From JARRNJ01 sp037385045 (GTDB taxonomy: Bacteria > Pseudomonadota > Gammaproteobacteria > JASBUN01), in the NCBI GenBank assembly GCA_037385045.1, contig JARRNJ010000073.1, positions 1-34,669 on the forward strand: a DNA stretch of 34,669 bases. Reading direction: 5' to 3'. The translations under genes and the position numbers were made by a program. Positions 1 through 8,217 of the stretch are shown here, piece after piece; positions within the stretch are counted from its first letter, which is position 1, and every line of letters starts with the position of its first letter. Below the pieces are notes generated by a model that was not told where the DNA came from, ran no database searches, and saw only the letters and a program-made list of their open reading frames with translations.

Positions 1-456
1 CTTTACCTGCTGCTCGGCATCGTCTGCCTGGCGCTCCTGGGCGGCGCACTATACGTCCAATACGGGTTGAAAGAGGAACCATGTCCGCTGTGCATCCTGC
101 AGCGCTACGCCTACACGTTGATTGCCATATTCTCGTTTGGCGCGGCGATCAGCGGGGCCAGGGGCCTGAGCGTAGCCCGCTGGCTGACGGGATTGGCGGC
201 CTTGGGTGGAACGGCGGCGGCAGCGTACCTGGTCTGGATTCAGGCGCACCCGTCGCTGAGTTGCGGCTATGATGCCGTCGAAGCCTTCGTCGACCGCCTC
301 CCGCCGGGCCACTGGCTGCCGTCGGTATTCAAGGTGCAGGGGCTTTGTCAGACCGTCTATCCACCGCTGCTGGGCCTTACGCTGCCGGTGTGGTCGTTGA
401 TCGCCTTTATCCTGATCCTGCTCGGCGTATTGTTTCTGCGCCCGGCGCGCGGTTAG
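1..456 (+). CDS. dsbB: Disulfide bond formation protein B, 5'-truncated by window edge
   Basis: Inner-membrane quinone reductase that reoxidises periplasmic DsbA and passes electrons to ubiquinone. The frame is open from base 1, so the N-terminus lies outside the window; 151 residues are visible. The first redox pair is in CPLCILQR (fragment Cys28 and Cys31), just after a hydrophobic helix, and the second pair is Cys88 (SLSCGYDAVEAF) and Cys116 (GLCQTVY), the arrangement known for the two periplasmic loops of DsbB. Hydrophobic segments around fragment residues 1-20, 38-55, 62-80 and 120-147 fit the four-helix family. The last residues (PARG) are cytoplasmic. The gene converges on the hydrogenase protease gene. 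Identification is firm; only the start is missing. Confidence 0.93.
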   Translation, partial: LYLLLGIVCLALLGGALYVQYGLKEEPCPLCILQRYAYTLIAIFSFGAAISGARGLSVARWLTGLAALGGTAAAAYLVWIQAHPSLSCGYDAVEAFVDRLPPGHWLPSVFKVQGLCQTVYPPLLGLTLPVWSLIAFILILLGVLFLRPARG

Positions 457-470
457 CGTGCGCTGGCAGC

Positions 471-495
471 CACCGACCGGACGCGGGAGTCGGTG
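471..495. terminator. Hairpin between convergent genes, possible terminator
   Basis: A perfect 7-bp inverted repeat (CACCGAC at 471-477, GTCGGTG at 489-495) with an 11-nt loop lies in the 50-bp gap between convergent dsbB and the hydrogenase protease gene. No T-tract follows on either strand, so intrinsic termination is only a possibility. Confidence 0.3.
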
Positions 496-506
496 ACGGC
501 GCCGAG

Positions 507-980
507 CTAGCCATTCGGTGCACCTCCCGACATCTGCCAGCACCGGGCGGTTTCCACCACCGCGGCGCAGACCTGTTCGACTTCAGCAACGGAGGGGGCG
601 CGCGACCCTTCGCCGCCGGCCGCCATGCCCACGACCGCCAGCCGCGCCGGCAGCCCGTCCAGCGCCCGCCCCAGGGCCAGTGCCTCGGCCAGGCCCAGCC
701 CGTGGCTGGACGCATGGCCGCTTCCATGCTGCAGCCGATGGCCGTCCAGGCACACCACTGTCCCACGGCGCAGCGCGTCATCTTCGATGGCGTCGACCAG
801 TATTGCGGCATGGCTGTCGCCGATGGCGGCCAGCAGACCGGCTCCCGGGCGATCCAGTGCCGACAACTCCGCGTCGCCCAGGCCGAACAACCGCCGCGCG
901 CCGTCGCCGCGTATGCGTTCGATCACCAGCCAGCCGAGCTGGTCGAAGCCGAACGGCGACCCGATGCCGACAATGTGCAT
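507..980 (-). CDS. NiFe hydrogenase maturation protease (peptidase M52 family)
   Basis: Endopeptidase of 157 residues that, in this family, removes the C-terminal tail of the hydrogenase large subunit after nickel insertion. Seen in the sequence: the N-terminal GIGSPFGFDQLGW stretch matches the family pattern G-x-G-(N/S)-x-x-x-x-D-D/Q; an ILVDAIED segment carries the second conserved acidic position; and the SSHGLGLAEALALG segment carries the usual His region. The ATG at 980 lies 7 bp after the stop of the large-subunit gene, so it is the last gene of the hydrogenase operon. Its likely substrate is the neighbouring large subunit, whose tail extends eight residues beyond the last metal-site His. 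The first acidic position is DQ rather than the more common DD, a modest variation. Confidence 0.85.
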   Translation of the reverse strand: MHIVGIGSPFGFDQLGWLVIERIRGDGARRLFGLGDAELSALDRPGAGLLAAIGDSHAAILVDAIEDDALRRGTVVCLDGHRLQHGSGHASSHGLGLAEALALGRALDGLPARLAVVGMAAGGEGSRAPSVAEVEQVCAAVVETARCWQMSGGAPNG

Positions 981-987
981 GGGTATC

Positions 988-2280
988 TCAGCGACGCACC
1001 GTCAGACGCAGGAAATGGGTGGAACAGGAGATACAGGGATCGTAATTGCGGATGACGCTTTCGCCGTGGCGGCGCAGATCGTCTTCGCTGCGCTCCAGGC
1101 CGAACGCCTCCAGGCTGCGGCGCAAGTCCTCTTCAATGTGCGCCTGGTTCTGGCTGGTGGGCGGCACGATACGCGCGCTTCGCACCTGCCCTTCCGGATC
1201 GAACTCGTAGCGGTGCCAGAGGATTCCGCGCGGCGCCTCGGTGCAGCCGAAGCCGACGCCCTCGCGCGGCGTCACCGGCACCGCGCAACGGCCCGGCTCA
1301 TAGTCTTCCAGCAGGCGCAGCGCCTCGGTCACGGCGTAATACAGCTCCGCGGCGCGGGCGACAATGCTGTGAAACATATTGGTGCTGGGAAAATCCAGGC
1401 CGGTGGCGGCCAGTGCCTCCTGCACGGCGGCCGGCAGCCGGTCCAGGTTCAGATTGAGCCGCGCCAGCGGCCCCACCAGATAAGGTTTGCCGTTGAGGCT
1501 GGCGTGCAGGGCGGTGGAATGAGGCACCTGAAATTCGTCGAAATGCAGGGCGTAATCCTCGCGGCCAATGTCGAGCCCGTCGCTGGACACCAACCGCCCC
1601 TCGTTCATGGGGTACTCGTCGGGATGGCGCAGCGCCACGCAAGTGAGGGGCCGGTGTTGGTCGGGCAGCGACAGCGCCGCAGTCCAGGCCACCAGCTCGC
1701 GGGCGTCGTCCAGACAGTCGCGCAGCAGCGCCGCCAACTCCGCCACGGCCTCGGGCGACGGCGCGTGGTGAAAGCCGCCGACGCGCACCCCGACGGGATG
1801 CACCGAGCGGCCGCCGAACAATCGCAGAATGCGGTTGCCGGCGTTCTGCAGGCGCAAACCCCGGCGGACCACCTCAGGATGATCCTTGGCCATGGCAATG
1901 GCGTCGCCGTAGCCGACGAAATCCGGTGCCGCCAGCAAATGAATGTGCAGCGCGTGACTCTGGATCCACTCACCACAGTAGAGAACCCGGCGCATGGCCC
2001 GTACCCACGGCCCCGGGTCGACGCCGAACGCCTGCTCCACCGCGTGCACGGCGCTCATCTGGTAGGCGATGGGACAAATGCCGCAGATGCGCGCCACCAT
2101 GTCGGGGATTTCCTGGTACTCGCGCCCCTCGAGGAATTTTTCGAACAGCCGCGGCGGTTCGAAGATGCGCAGCCGCAGCTCGCCGATATGCCCGTCTTCG
2201 ACGCTCAGCTCGAGCGCCCCTTCGCCCTCCACCCGGGCCAGGGCCGGCACATTGATCACCACGCGGCGTGACTCAGTCAT
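988..2280 (-). CDS. hydA: Group 3b NiFe hydrogenase / sulfhydrogenase large (alpha) subunit
   Basis: Catalytic subunit (430 aa) holding the NiFe(CN)2CO site; cytoplasmic enzymes of this group couple H2 to NADP(H) and some reduce elemental sulfur. The N-terminal cysteine pair is in RICGICP (Cys66, Cys69) and the C-terminal pair in DPCISCSTH (Cys416, Cys419, His422). Eight residues (FLRLTVRR) follow His422 and should be the peptide removed by the protease encoded next. The ATG at 2280 was chosen because it overlaps the small-subunit stop by 8 bp and gives the usual N-terminus; an upstream in-frame extension to 2364 lies wholly inside the small-subunit gene. Order beta-gamma-small-large matches known hydBGDA operons. 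The 3b assignment rests on this partner set rather than on a phylogeny. Confidence 0.92.
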   Translation of the reverse strand: MTESRRVVINVPALARVEGEGALELSVEDGHIGELRLRIFEPPRLFEKFLEGREYQEIPDMVARICGICPIAYQMSAVHAVEQAFGVDPGPWVRAMRRVLYCGEWIQSHALHIHLLAAPDFVGYGDAIAMAKDHPEVVRRGLRLQNAGNRILRLFGGRSVHPVGVRVGGFHHAPSPEAVAELAALLRDCLDDARELVAWTAALSLPDQHRPLTCVALRHPDEYPMNEGRLVSSDGLDIGREDYALHFDEFQVPHSTALHASLNGKPYLVGPLARLNLNLDRLPAAVQEALAATGLDFPSTNMFHSIVARAAELYYAVTEALRLLEDYEPGRCAVPVTPREGVGFGCTEAPRGILWHRYEFDPEGQVRSARIVPPTSQNQAHIEEDLRRSLEAFGLERSEDDLRRHGESVIRNYDPCISCSTHFLRLTVRR

Positions 2281-3061
2281 CGCTTTGCTCCAACCACCGG
2301 CGCCCGGCTTCGGCGAAAGCCGGTGCGCCATTGTTGATGAACAGAAAGCGCCGGGCGACGGCATCCGGCATCAGGCCCAGACCCTGCAGCCGCCGGCCCA
2401 GCGCCTCGGTGTTGGGGGATTCCGCCGGGCCGAAGCAGCCATAGCAGTCGCGGCCGAAGCGCGGGCACAGCGCACCGCAACCAGTGCCGGTCACCGGCCC
2501 CATGCACGGCGCGCCGGTGGCCACCAGCACGCACACCGCCTGATTGCGCTTGCAGTCCAGGCACACCTTGTCGTGATCCGCCGCCGGCATCACCCCGAAC
2601 AACAGCGCCCGCACCGCCGCCAGCACCTGGGCGCCGGTCACCGGGCAGCCCCACAACTCCAGGTCCACCTTGACGTGCCTGGCGATGGGGGTGGACGTGT
2701 CGAGGCTGTGAATGTATTCCGGACTGGCGTACACGCCGGCGATCCAGTCGTCGGCATCGGCCAGATTGCGCAGCGCCTGCAGGCCCCCGGACGTGGCACA
2801 GGCGCCGATAGTGATGAGACGGCCGCTATTGGCACGGATGCGCTGAATGCGCTCAAGGTCATCGGGCGTGGAAATGCTGCCTTCCACGAAGGCGATGTCG
2901 ACGCGGGCCTCGGGATCCATCATGCCGGCTTCGACGAAATGCACGATGTCGACCAGATCCGCCAGCTGCAGCAGGTCCTCACCCAGATTGAGAAAGGCAA
3001 GCTGGCAGCCGTCGCAGGAGGCGAACTTGTGCACGGCGACCGTGGGCTTTGCCGTTGGCAT
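2273..3061 (-). CDS. hydD: Group 3b NiFe hydrogenase small (delta) subunit
   Basis: Electron-transfer subunit of 262 aa carrying iron-sulfur clusters between the NiFe site and the flavin subunits. Cys16 and Cys19 (FASCDGCQ), the GACATSGG segment and the LWGCPVTG segment supply the proximal cluster ligands; a Cys-rich C-terminal stretch (CLDCKRNQAVC, then PCMGPVTGTGCGALC and CYGCFGP) fits two more [4Fe-4S] clusters. There is no Tat signal peptide, as expected for a cytoplasmic group 3 enzyme. The ATG at 3061 shares one base with the stop of the gamma gene (TGATG), which indicates translational coupling and fixes the start. The stop overlaps the large-subunit start by 8 bp. Confidence 0.92.
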   Translation of the reverse strand: MPTAKPTVAVHKFASCDGCQLAFLNLGEDLLQLADLVDIVHFVEAGMMDPEARVDIAFVEGSISTPDDLERIQRIRANSGRLITIGACATSGGLQALRNLADADDWIAGVYASPEYIHSLDTSTPIARHVKVDLELWGCPVTGAQVLAAVRALLFGVMPAADHDKVCLDCKRNQAVCVLVATGAPCMGPVTGTGCGALCPRFGRDCYGCFGPAESPNTEALGRRLQGLGLMPDAVARRFLFINNGAPAFAEAGRRWLEQSDD

Positions 3062-3897
3062 CAGAACCCCCGCACCCCGAACAGGGGCGCAATACGCGGA
3101 TAGTTGAACACCGGCCCGTCGTGGCAGATGAAATCGGGGCCGTACTGGCAGTGGCCGCAGCTGCCCACTGCACACTGCATATTGCGCTCCATGCTCAGCC
3201 ACAGGGATTCGGCCGCCACGCCCCGCTTGAACAGCTCCTGGGCGGTGAAGCGCATCATGATCTCCGGGCCACACATCATCACGGTACAATCGTTGACGTC
3301 GAACCGGGCGTGCTGCAGCAAATTGGTCACCCGGCCCACGTACCCCGGCCAGTCGGGGCGCGCCACGTCCGCGGCCAGCAGCACCTGGGTGTTGTCCAAC
3401 GCCGCCCATTCCTCGTAGCGGTCGCGCCAGATCAGGTCGTCGGAGTGCTTGACCCCCTGGATGATCACCAGGCGCCGGAATTGCGCCCGCCGGCGCACAA
3501 TGTAATTGATCACCGACACCACCGGCGCACAGCCCAGCCCGCCGGTGACCACCAGCACATCCCGGCCCGTCGCACGCTCCAGCGGCCAGCCGCGCCCGTA
3601 GGGGCCGCGAATGCCGATGCGGTCGCCAGCGCGCAGCTGGGCCAAGCCCCGCGTGACGCGTCCAATCGCGCGAATGGTGTGGTCCAGCAGCTCGTCGTCC
3701 TCCGGATCGGAGACAATGGATATCGGCACCTCCCCGACTCCATAGAGGTACACCATGTTGAATTGCCCGGGGGCGAACCGGTAGGCGCGGTGCGCCTCGG
3801 CGTCGGCCAGGCGCAGGCGCAAGGTGAAGATGCCGGGGGTTTCCTCGATCCGCTCCACCACTTCGGCTTCGCCCGGCAGATAGGCGTTGATAGTCAC
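3061..3897 (-). CDS. hydG: Hydrogenase gamma subunit, FAD/NAD(P)-binding oxidoreductase
   Basis: Flavoprotein of 278 aa that exchanges electrons with NAD(P)H, related to the electron-transfer subunit of dihydroorotate dehydrogenase B. In order: a ferredoxin-reductase-like FAD barrel (FAPGQFNMVYLYGVGEVPIS, the flavin-binding R/Y-x-x-S-like region), an NAD(P)-binding domain (VTGGLGCAPV and the MMCGPEIMM strand), and a C-terminal [2Fe-2S] motif with Cys242, Cys247, Cys250 and Cys258 (CAVGSCGHC). The start is taken as GTG at 3897, which overlaps the stop of the beta gene by 4 bp (GTGA); the open frame continues upstream but lies inside the beta gene. It is the NADP(H) module of the four-subunit complex. 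Confidence 0.9.
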   Translation of the reverse strand: MTINAYLPGEAEVVERIEETPGIFTLRLRLADAEAHRAYRFAPGQFNMVYLYGVGEVPISIVSDPEDDELLDHTIRAIGRVTRGLAQLRAGDRIGIRGPYGRGWPLERATGRDVLVVTGGLGCAPVVSVINYIVRRRAQFRRLVIIQGVKHSDDLIWRDRYEEWAALDNTQVLLAADVARPDWPGYVGRVTNLLQHARFDVNDCTVMMCGPEIMMRFTAQELFKRGVAAESLWLSMERNMQCAVGSCGHCQYGPDFICHDGPVFNYPRIAPLFGVRGF

Positions 3898-5024
3898 GGC
3901 TTCCGGGCACACAGGGCGCTCGCCTCCTCGGTGATATCGATGCCCGCCGGGCACCAGGTGATGCAGCGGCCACAGCCGACGCAGCCGCTGCGCCCGTACT
4001 GGTCGTGCCAGGCGCCGAGTTTGTGGGTCAACCACTGGCGGTAACGCTGGCGGGTTTCGGCACGGATGGTCAGGCCGTGAATGTAGCTGTGGCCCTGGGT
4101 GAAACAGGAGTCCCACTCGCGCAAGTGGTAGCTGTGGCTGCCGTCCAGGGCCGGCTGCTCCGTTTCCCGATGACAAAAGCACGTCGGGCACACGGAGGTG
4201 CAGTTGCCGCAGGCCAGGCAGCGCCCGGCCACCTCTTCCCAGCGGGGATGCTCGAGATTGGCGAACAGGTCATCGCGCAGGTTCGGCGACGGCAGCCCGC
4301 GCACCTGCCGCCGGGCGGCCTCGCGGGTCTGCGCCGCAGCGGCTTGGAGCTGCGCTTGCTCCGACGGCGCCAACGCCAACTGCTGCAGCAGCTCGGCGCC
4401 CGCCCCGGACCCCGCCGCCGCCACGAACCCGTCGTCCAGCTCATCCAGGACCAGATCGAACCCTTGCTCGGCGCGCGGCCCGTCGCCGGTGGAAGCGCAG
4501 AAGCAGGTGGCCGCGGGATGGCTGCAATTGACGGCCACGAGGAACAGACCGCGGCGCCGGGCGCCGTAGTAAGGATCCGGCGCCGGGCCGCCGAGAAAGT
4601 GCTTGTCGTGCAGGTCCAGCGCCGCCAGGTCACAGGCGCGAACGCCGATCACGGCCACCGGCTCCGGCTCGGGCAGCTGCGCCTGGAACTGCAGCCGGCC
4701 GTGCTCATCGCGCGCCGCGCGCCACAACGTTTCGCGCGGCGCGAACAGCAGCGGGCGCAGCGCCTGCGGGCCGTTGGCCCAGGCGAACCAGCGCGGCGTG
4801 CCGGTGTCCTGGAGACGGTAGGCGCCCGGGCTCTGGCGATCCTCCACGCCCGCCGGCAGCTGCCGGCAGTCGCCGATGGTGTCGTAGACGATGGCGCCGC
4901 CGCGCACCTGCGGACCGACGCAGCGGAAGCCGCGCGCCTGCAACAACTCGATCACCTGCTGCAACGCGCTGCGCGGCAGGAACAGGGATTGTGGATACTC
5001 GCTGGCAGTCACGGCTCGCGTCAA
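3894..5024 (-). CDS. hydB: Hydrogenase beta subunit, 4Fe-4S dicluster protein
   Basis: First gene of the hydrogenase operon (376 aa), a sulfhydrogenase-beta-type protein passing electrons between the small subunit and the flavoprotein. Two ferredoxin-like motifs are visible: CLACGNCTSVCPTC at residues 269-282 and CVGCGRCITWCP at 348-359. The central VIGVRACDLAALDLHDKHF stretch and the NCSHPAATCFC stretch are typical of the family. No ATG starts the conserved N-terminus: the best start is TTG at 5024, about 5 nt after a GAGA, with GTG at 5012 as an alternative four codons in. The operon faces away from the ATPase operon across a 453-bp gap. No clear promoter or Fnr-like site was seen upstream. 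Confidence 0.88.
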   Translation of the reverse strand: MTRAVTASEYPQSLFLPRSALQQVIELLQARGFRCVGPQVRGGAIVYDTIGDCRQLPAGVEDRQSPGAYRLQDTGTPRWFAWANGPQALRPLLFAPRETLWRAARDEHGRLQFQAQLPEPEPVAVIGVRACDLAALDLHDKHFLGGPAPDPYYGARRRGLFLVAVNCSHPAATCFCASTGDGPRAEQGFDLVLDELDDGFVAAAGSGAGAELLQQLALAPSEQAQLQAAAAQTREAARRQVRGLPSPNLRDDLFANLEHPRWEEVAGRCLACGNCTSVCPTCFCHRETEQPALDGSHSYHLREWDSCFTQGHSYIHGLTIRAETRQRYRQWLTHKLGAWHDQYGRSGCVGCGRCITWCPAGIDITEEASALCARKP

Positions 5025-5477
5025 TTGTTCTCAGGAAAGCATTCCCAATCCTGGCACAGAGTCTGCGGCCTGGCCGCCGCCCGGTCAAATCCGGACGCGC
5101 CACGCCGCAAAACCGGAGGCGTCAGCCATTGTTTAGCAGATTCCAGTGACCATGCCACAAAAGCCACCGCCGCACAGGTTCCAGGGCCCGGAGCACGTAC
5201 GGTCCGGCGCTGCCGGCTGCCTGCCCAGGCAGTTGAAACTGAGGGCATTCCCATCGCCCGCCCGACGCCCGGGCCCTGGGCCGATGAACGCGCGGCCGGC
5301 AAATGCCGTTGGCCACGCACCGCCGCCGGGGCGGTGGTCTCCTGGCGTGTTCAGGGCAGGCGGATCCGAGACCCGTGCCGGCGCCGGTTGTCAGCGTCGT
5401 GGTCTATTGGCTATCTTTTTCCTTGACCACGCCACCCCGGCGCCCCGACAAGAGCCCGACAGAAGGCGACCCTTGAT
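5025..5477. other. Gene-free region between divergent hydrogenase and ATPase operons
   Basis: About 450 bp separate the hydrogenase operon (minus) from atpD (plus). No convincing gene is present. A sigma-70-like pair at 5388-5417 points at atpD. A weaker sigma-54-like element (TGGCAC, six bases, TGC) lies at 5052-5066, also facing atpD, but would leave a leader of about 400 nt. I found no Fnr palindrome (TTGAT-N4-ATCAA) and no good minus-strand promoter for the hydrogenase genes. Confidence 0.6.
5388..5417 (+). promoter_or_regulatory. Candidate sigma-70 promoter of the atp operon
   Basis: TTGTCA at 5388-5393 and TATCTT at 5412-5417 are separated by 18 bp, ahead of the atpD start at 5478. Both hexamers differ from consensus, so this is a candidate by position and spacing only. 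Confidence 0.4.
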
Positions 5478-6878
5478 GTGACGGTTCGTGAATCCTCCCC
5501 GGCTGGTCGCAATCCGCCCATCGGTGCCATCATCGAAGTGCAGGGCCCGGTCGCCGTCATTGCCTGCGAGCCGCTGCCGCCCCTGCATCAGGCGTTGGAA
5601 GCGTGCCTCGATCACGAGACCTATCTGTTCGAGGTGCATCAGCACCTGGACGAGCGCCACGTCCGGGCCATCACGCTGCATCGCAGCGCCGGCCTGCAGC
5701 GCGGCATGCCGGTCTACGACACCGGCGCCCATCTGCACATACCGGTATCGCCGCAGTGCCTGGGCCGCCTGCTCAATGTCTTCGGCGAACCCCTCGACGG
5801 CGGCGATCCCTTGCCGGCCACCGAATTCCGCGATATCCACGGCACCCCCCTGGCGCTGTATGAAGCCCGCGGCGTCGGTGACGTGCTGGAAACCGGCATC
5901 AAGGTCATCGACCTGTTGTGTCCGTTCGTTCGCGGCGGCAAAACCGGACTGTTCGGCGGGGCCGGGGTCGGCAAGACGGTGCTGGTGATGGAATTCATGC
6001 ATGCCATTGCCTCGATCCACGAGGGGGTGTCGGTATTTGCCGGGGTCGGCGAGCGAATTCGGGAGGGCCACGAGCTGTGGCGCGAGCTGCAAAACGCCGG
6101 CGTCATGCCCCAGTCCATGCTGGTGTTCGGACAAATGGACGAATCGCCCGGGGTACGGTTCCGGGTCGGGCTGAGCGCTCTGACCTATGCTGAATATCTG
6201 CGCGACACCACCCACAAGGAAGTCCTGTTTCTTATGGACAACATCTTCCGCTTCGTGCAGGCCGGCAGCGAAATTTCCAGCCTGCTGGGCCGCATGCCGG
6301 CCACGGTCGGCTACCAGCCCACCCTGGGCACGGAGGTGGCGGAACTGCAGGACCGCATCACCTCCACCAGCAGCGGCGCCATTACTGCGGTGCAGGCAGT
6401 GTACGTTCCCGCCGACGACATGGCCGACCCCGCGGTGCAGGCCATCCTCAGCCACCTGGACACGACCGTCATTCTGTCACGGGCGCAAACCGGCCGCGGC
6501 ATTTACCCGGCGGTGGACCCGCTGCGCTCCAGCAGTAAGCTGATGGACCGCTTCGTACTCGGCAAGCGTCACTACAACATCGCCGAGGGCGTGCGCGAGC
6601 ATCTGGCCCGCTACCAGGAGCTGGAAGACATCATCACCATGCTCGGCATCGAAGAGCTGTCCGAAAAGGACCGCCAGATCGTCATGCGCGCGCGCAAGCT
6701 GCAGCGCTACCTCAGCCAACCGTTTCACGTCACCGCCGAGCACACCGGCATTCCGGGCGCGTCGGTGCCACTGGACCAGACGCTGGCCGACTGCGACCGC
6801 TTTCTGACCGGGCAGTACGATCATCTCACCGAGGACGACTGCTACATGCGCGGCACCATGGGCGAGCCGAAAAAATGA
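5478..6878 (+). CDS. atpD: N-type F-ATPase subunit beta
   Basis: Catalytic F1 subunit (466 aa). The P-loop GGAGVGKT is at residues 160-167, followed by VFAGVGERIREGHELW and the Walker B region EVLFLMDNIFRF; the TVGYQPTLGTEV and DPLRSSSKLMD segments are standard for beta. Placement first in the operon, directly before the epsilon gene, is the hallmark of the alternative N-ATPase order (atpDCQRBEFAG) instead of the usual atpIBEFHAGDC. The start is GTG at 5478, 11 nt after AAGG; the ATG at 5476 is followed at once by TGA. The stop overlaps the atpC ATG (ATGA). These ATPases are usually a second F-type enzyme thought to pump Na+ or H+ outward using ATP. Confidence 0.93.
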   Translation: MTVRESSPAGRNPPIGAIIEVQGPVAVIACEPLPPLHQALEACLDHETYLFEVHQHLDERHVRAITLHRSAGLQRGMPVYDTGAHLHIPVSPQCLGRLLNVFGEPLDGGDPLPATEFRDIHGTPLALYEARGVGDVLETGIKVIDLLCPFVRGGKTGLFGGAGVGKTVLVMEFMHAIASIHEGVSVFAGVGERIREGHELWRELQNAGVMPQSMLVFGQMDESPGVRFRVGLSALTYAEYLRDTTHKEVLFLMDNIFRFVQAGSEISSLLGRMPATVGYQPTLGTEVAELQDRITSTSSGAITAVQAVYVPADDMADPAVQAILSHLDTTVILSRAQTGRGIYPAVDPLRSSSKLMDRFVLGKRHYNIAEGVREHLARYQELEDIITMLGIEELSEKDRQIVMRARKLQRYLSQPFHVTAEHTGIPGASVPLDQTLADCDRFLTGQYDHLTEDDCYMRGTMGEPKK

Positions 6879-7241
6879 CCGGCTTCGTACTGCATCTCCA
6901 GGACGCCACCCATCACCAGCGCATCGATGGCGTCCGCTCGTTCGTCGGCGAGGATGACGGCACTGGTGTTCGGCCTGGCGCGCTTTCGTACCGGAACCGG
7001 GCCGTGGCAGTACCTGGCGCTGCCCGGCGGGCTGCTGTACTTCTTCGAGGACCAGCTATGCATCAGCACGCGCCGCTATCTGGTGGACGCCGACTATGAC
7101 CGCATCACCGCGTCGCTCGAGGAGCAGTTGCTGACCGAAGAGGAATCCCTGCGCGAGATCAAACAACGACTGCACAACATGGAAGAACAGATGCTGAAAC
7201 GCTTGTGGGAAATGAGCCGCAGCAGGGAAGCCGCACCGTGA
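6875..7241 (+). pseudogene. atpC: N-type F-ATPase subunit epsilon, internally deleted and frameshifted
   Basis: Epsilon subunit in two frames. From ATG 6875 (overlapping the atpD stop) the N-terminal strand reads MTGFVLHLQDATHHQRIDG up to SFVGED at about 6955. The rest, MTALVFGLARFR onward through the helical C-terminus ending MLKRLWEMSRSREAAP, is in the next frame from 6954. The two halves do not abut as in the family: roughly 15 residues of the beta-sandwich, including the conserved G-x-F-G-I-x-x-G-H region, are missing (recalled from family alignments). The shift implies loss of 3n+2 bases near 6953-6957. The surviving halves total about 121 codons against about 135 expected. Whether the deletion is genomic or an assembly fault cannot be told here. 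Confidence 0.8.
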
Positions 7242-7513
7242 ACGAAGACCAGAAACTACGCCACCGCATCGAACTGCAGGTCAGGCGCATGAAGAAGTCA
7301 CAGCGCGACCAGTCGTCGCTGCTGGCGCAAACCACCTACCTGGGCACGTTGGGCCTGTTGTTTATCCTGCCGGTTGCGGGCGGAACCTATCTGGGGCTTT
7401 GGCTGGACGAGCAGGCGTCCGGTTATTCGTTCATCTGGACGCTGCTGTTCCTGCTGCTGGGAATACTGGTCGGCAGCCTCAACGTGTTCCTGTTCATTCG
7501 CTCCCGGGGCTGA
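7238..7513 (+). CDS. atpQ: N-type F-ATPase accessory membrane protein AtpQ (AtpI/AtpZ-like)
   Basis: Small two-helix membrane protein of 91 aa, third in the operon. A basic N-terminus (HRIELQVRRMKKSQRD) precedes two hydrophobic hairpin segments (about 34-53 and 66-87) joined by LWLDEQASGYS, the pattern of the AtpI/AtpZ ('ATPase gene 1') family, which in N-ATPase operons is called AtpQ. Its role is thought to be assembly or ion supply for the rotor. The GTG at 7238 overlaps the atpC stop by 4 bp (GTGA), which favours it over an in-frame upstream ATG at 7205. It is followed after 2 bp by atpB, leaving no room for the atpR gene that normally follows. Confidence 0.82.
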   Translation: MNEDQKLRHRIELQVRRMKKSQRDQSSLLAQTTYLGTLGLLFILPVAGGTYLGLWLDEQASGYSFIWTLLFLLLGILVGSLNVFLFIRSRG

Positions 7514-7515
7514 CC

Positions 7516-8217
7516 ATGCACAATCCCACCGCAACCGGCGCCGCCGTCTTTCACCTGGGTCCGCTCCCGGTCACGGTCACCGTCATCACCACCTGGGCGA
7601 TCATGCTGGCATTGTGGCTGGCCGCCTGGTTGACCACCCGCAATCTGACCCAACAGCCGGGGCCGCTGCAGGCTGCCGTGGAAGGGATCGTCGGCGCCAT
7701 CGAGGGCACCATCAAGGCCGTCTCGCCGCAGCACGCAGAGCGCATTCTGCCGTTCATCGCCACCCTGTGGGTCTACCTGGTGGCGGCCAACCTGACCGGC
7801 CTGATTCCGGGTCTGCACTCCCCCACCCGTGACCTGTCGGCAACCTTTGCCCTGGCCATCCTGGTATTTCTGTCAGTGCACTGGTTCGGCATCCGCGCCC
7901 AGGGCTGGAAGAGCTATTTCCGACATTACATCTCGCCGAGCCCCATCCTGCTGCCGTTTCACGTCATCAGTGAAATCACCCGCACCGTGGCGCTGGCGGT
8001 GCGTCTGTTCGGCAACATGATGAGCCTGGAAATGGCCGCGCTGTTGATTCTGCTGGTGGCCGGCTTCCTGGCGCCGATCCCGATCCTGATGCTGCACATC
8101 GTCGAGGCGCTGGTACAGGCCTATATCTTCGGCATGCTGGCCCTGATCTACGTCGCCGGCGGCCTCCAGTCCCAGGAACTGAGACAGCAGACCAACGAGG
8201 AACAACTTCATGAGTGA
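7516..8217 (+). CDS. atpB: N-type F-ATPase subunit a
   Basis: Membrane stator subunit (233 aa) forming the ion half-channels. The fourth-helix motif around SEITRTVALAVRLFGNMMS contains the essential arginine (ALAVRLFGN) that faces the c-ring carboxylate. Several other hydrophobic segments are present, including PFIATLWVYLVAANLTGLIPG, the conserved N-L-x-G-L-x-P-G region. The ATG at 7516 lies 2 bp after the atpQ stop and was preferred over an open upstream extension that overlaps atpQ in another frame. The last codons overlap atpE by 8 bp. Confidence 0.93.
   Translation: MHNPTATGAAVFHLGPLPVTVTVITTWAIMLALWLAAWLTTRNLTQQPGPLQAAVEGIVGAIEGTIKAVSPQHAERILPFIATLWVYLVAANLTGLIPGLHSPTRDLSATFALAILVFLSVHWFGIRAQGWKSYFRHYISPSPILLPFHVISEITRTVALAVRLFGNMMSLEMAALLILLVAGFLAPIPILMLHIVEALVQAYIFGMLALIYVAGGLQSQELRQQTNEEQLHE

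Noticed and set aside
6875..7241. Programmed frameshift in atpC
   Set aside because: No slippery heptamer at the junction, and residues conserved in the family are missing, so a shift would not restore a normal protein.
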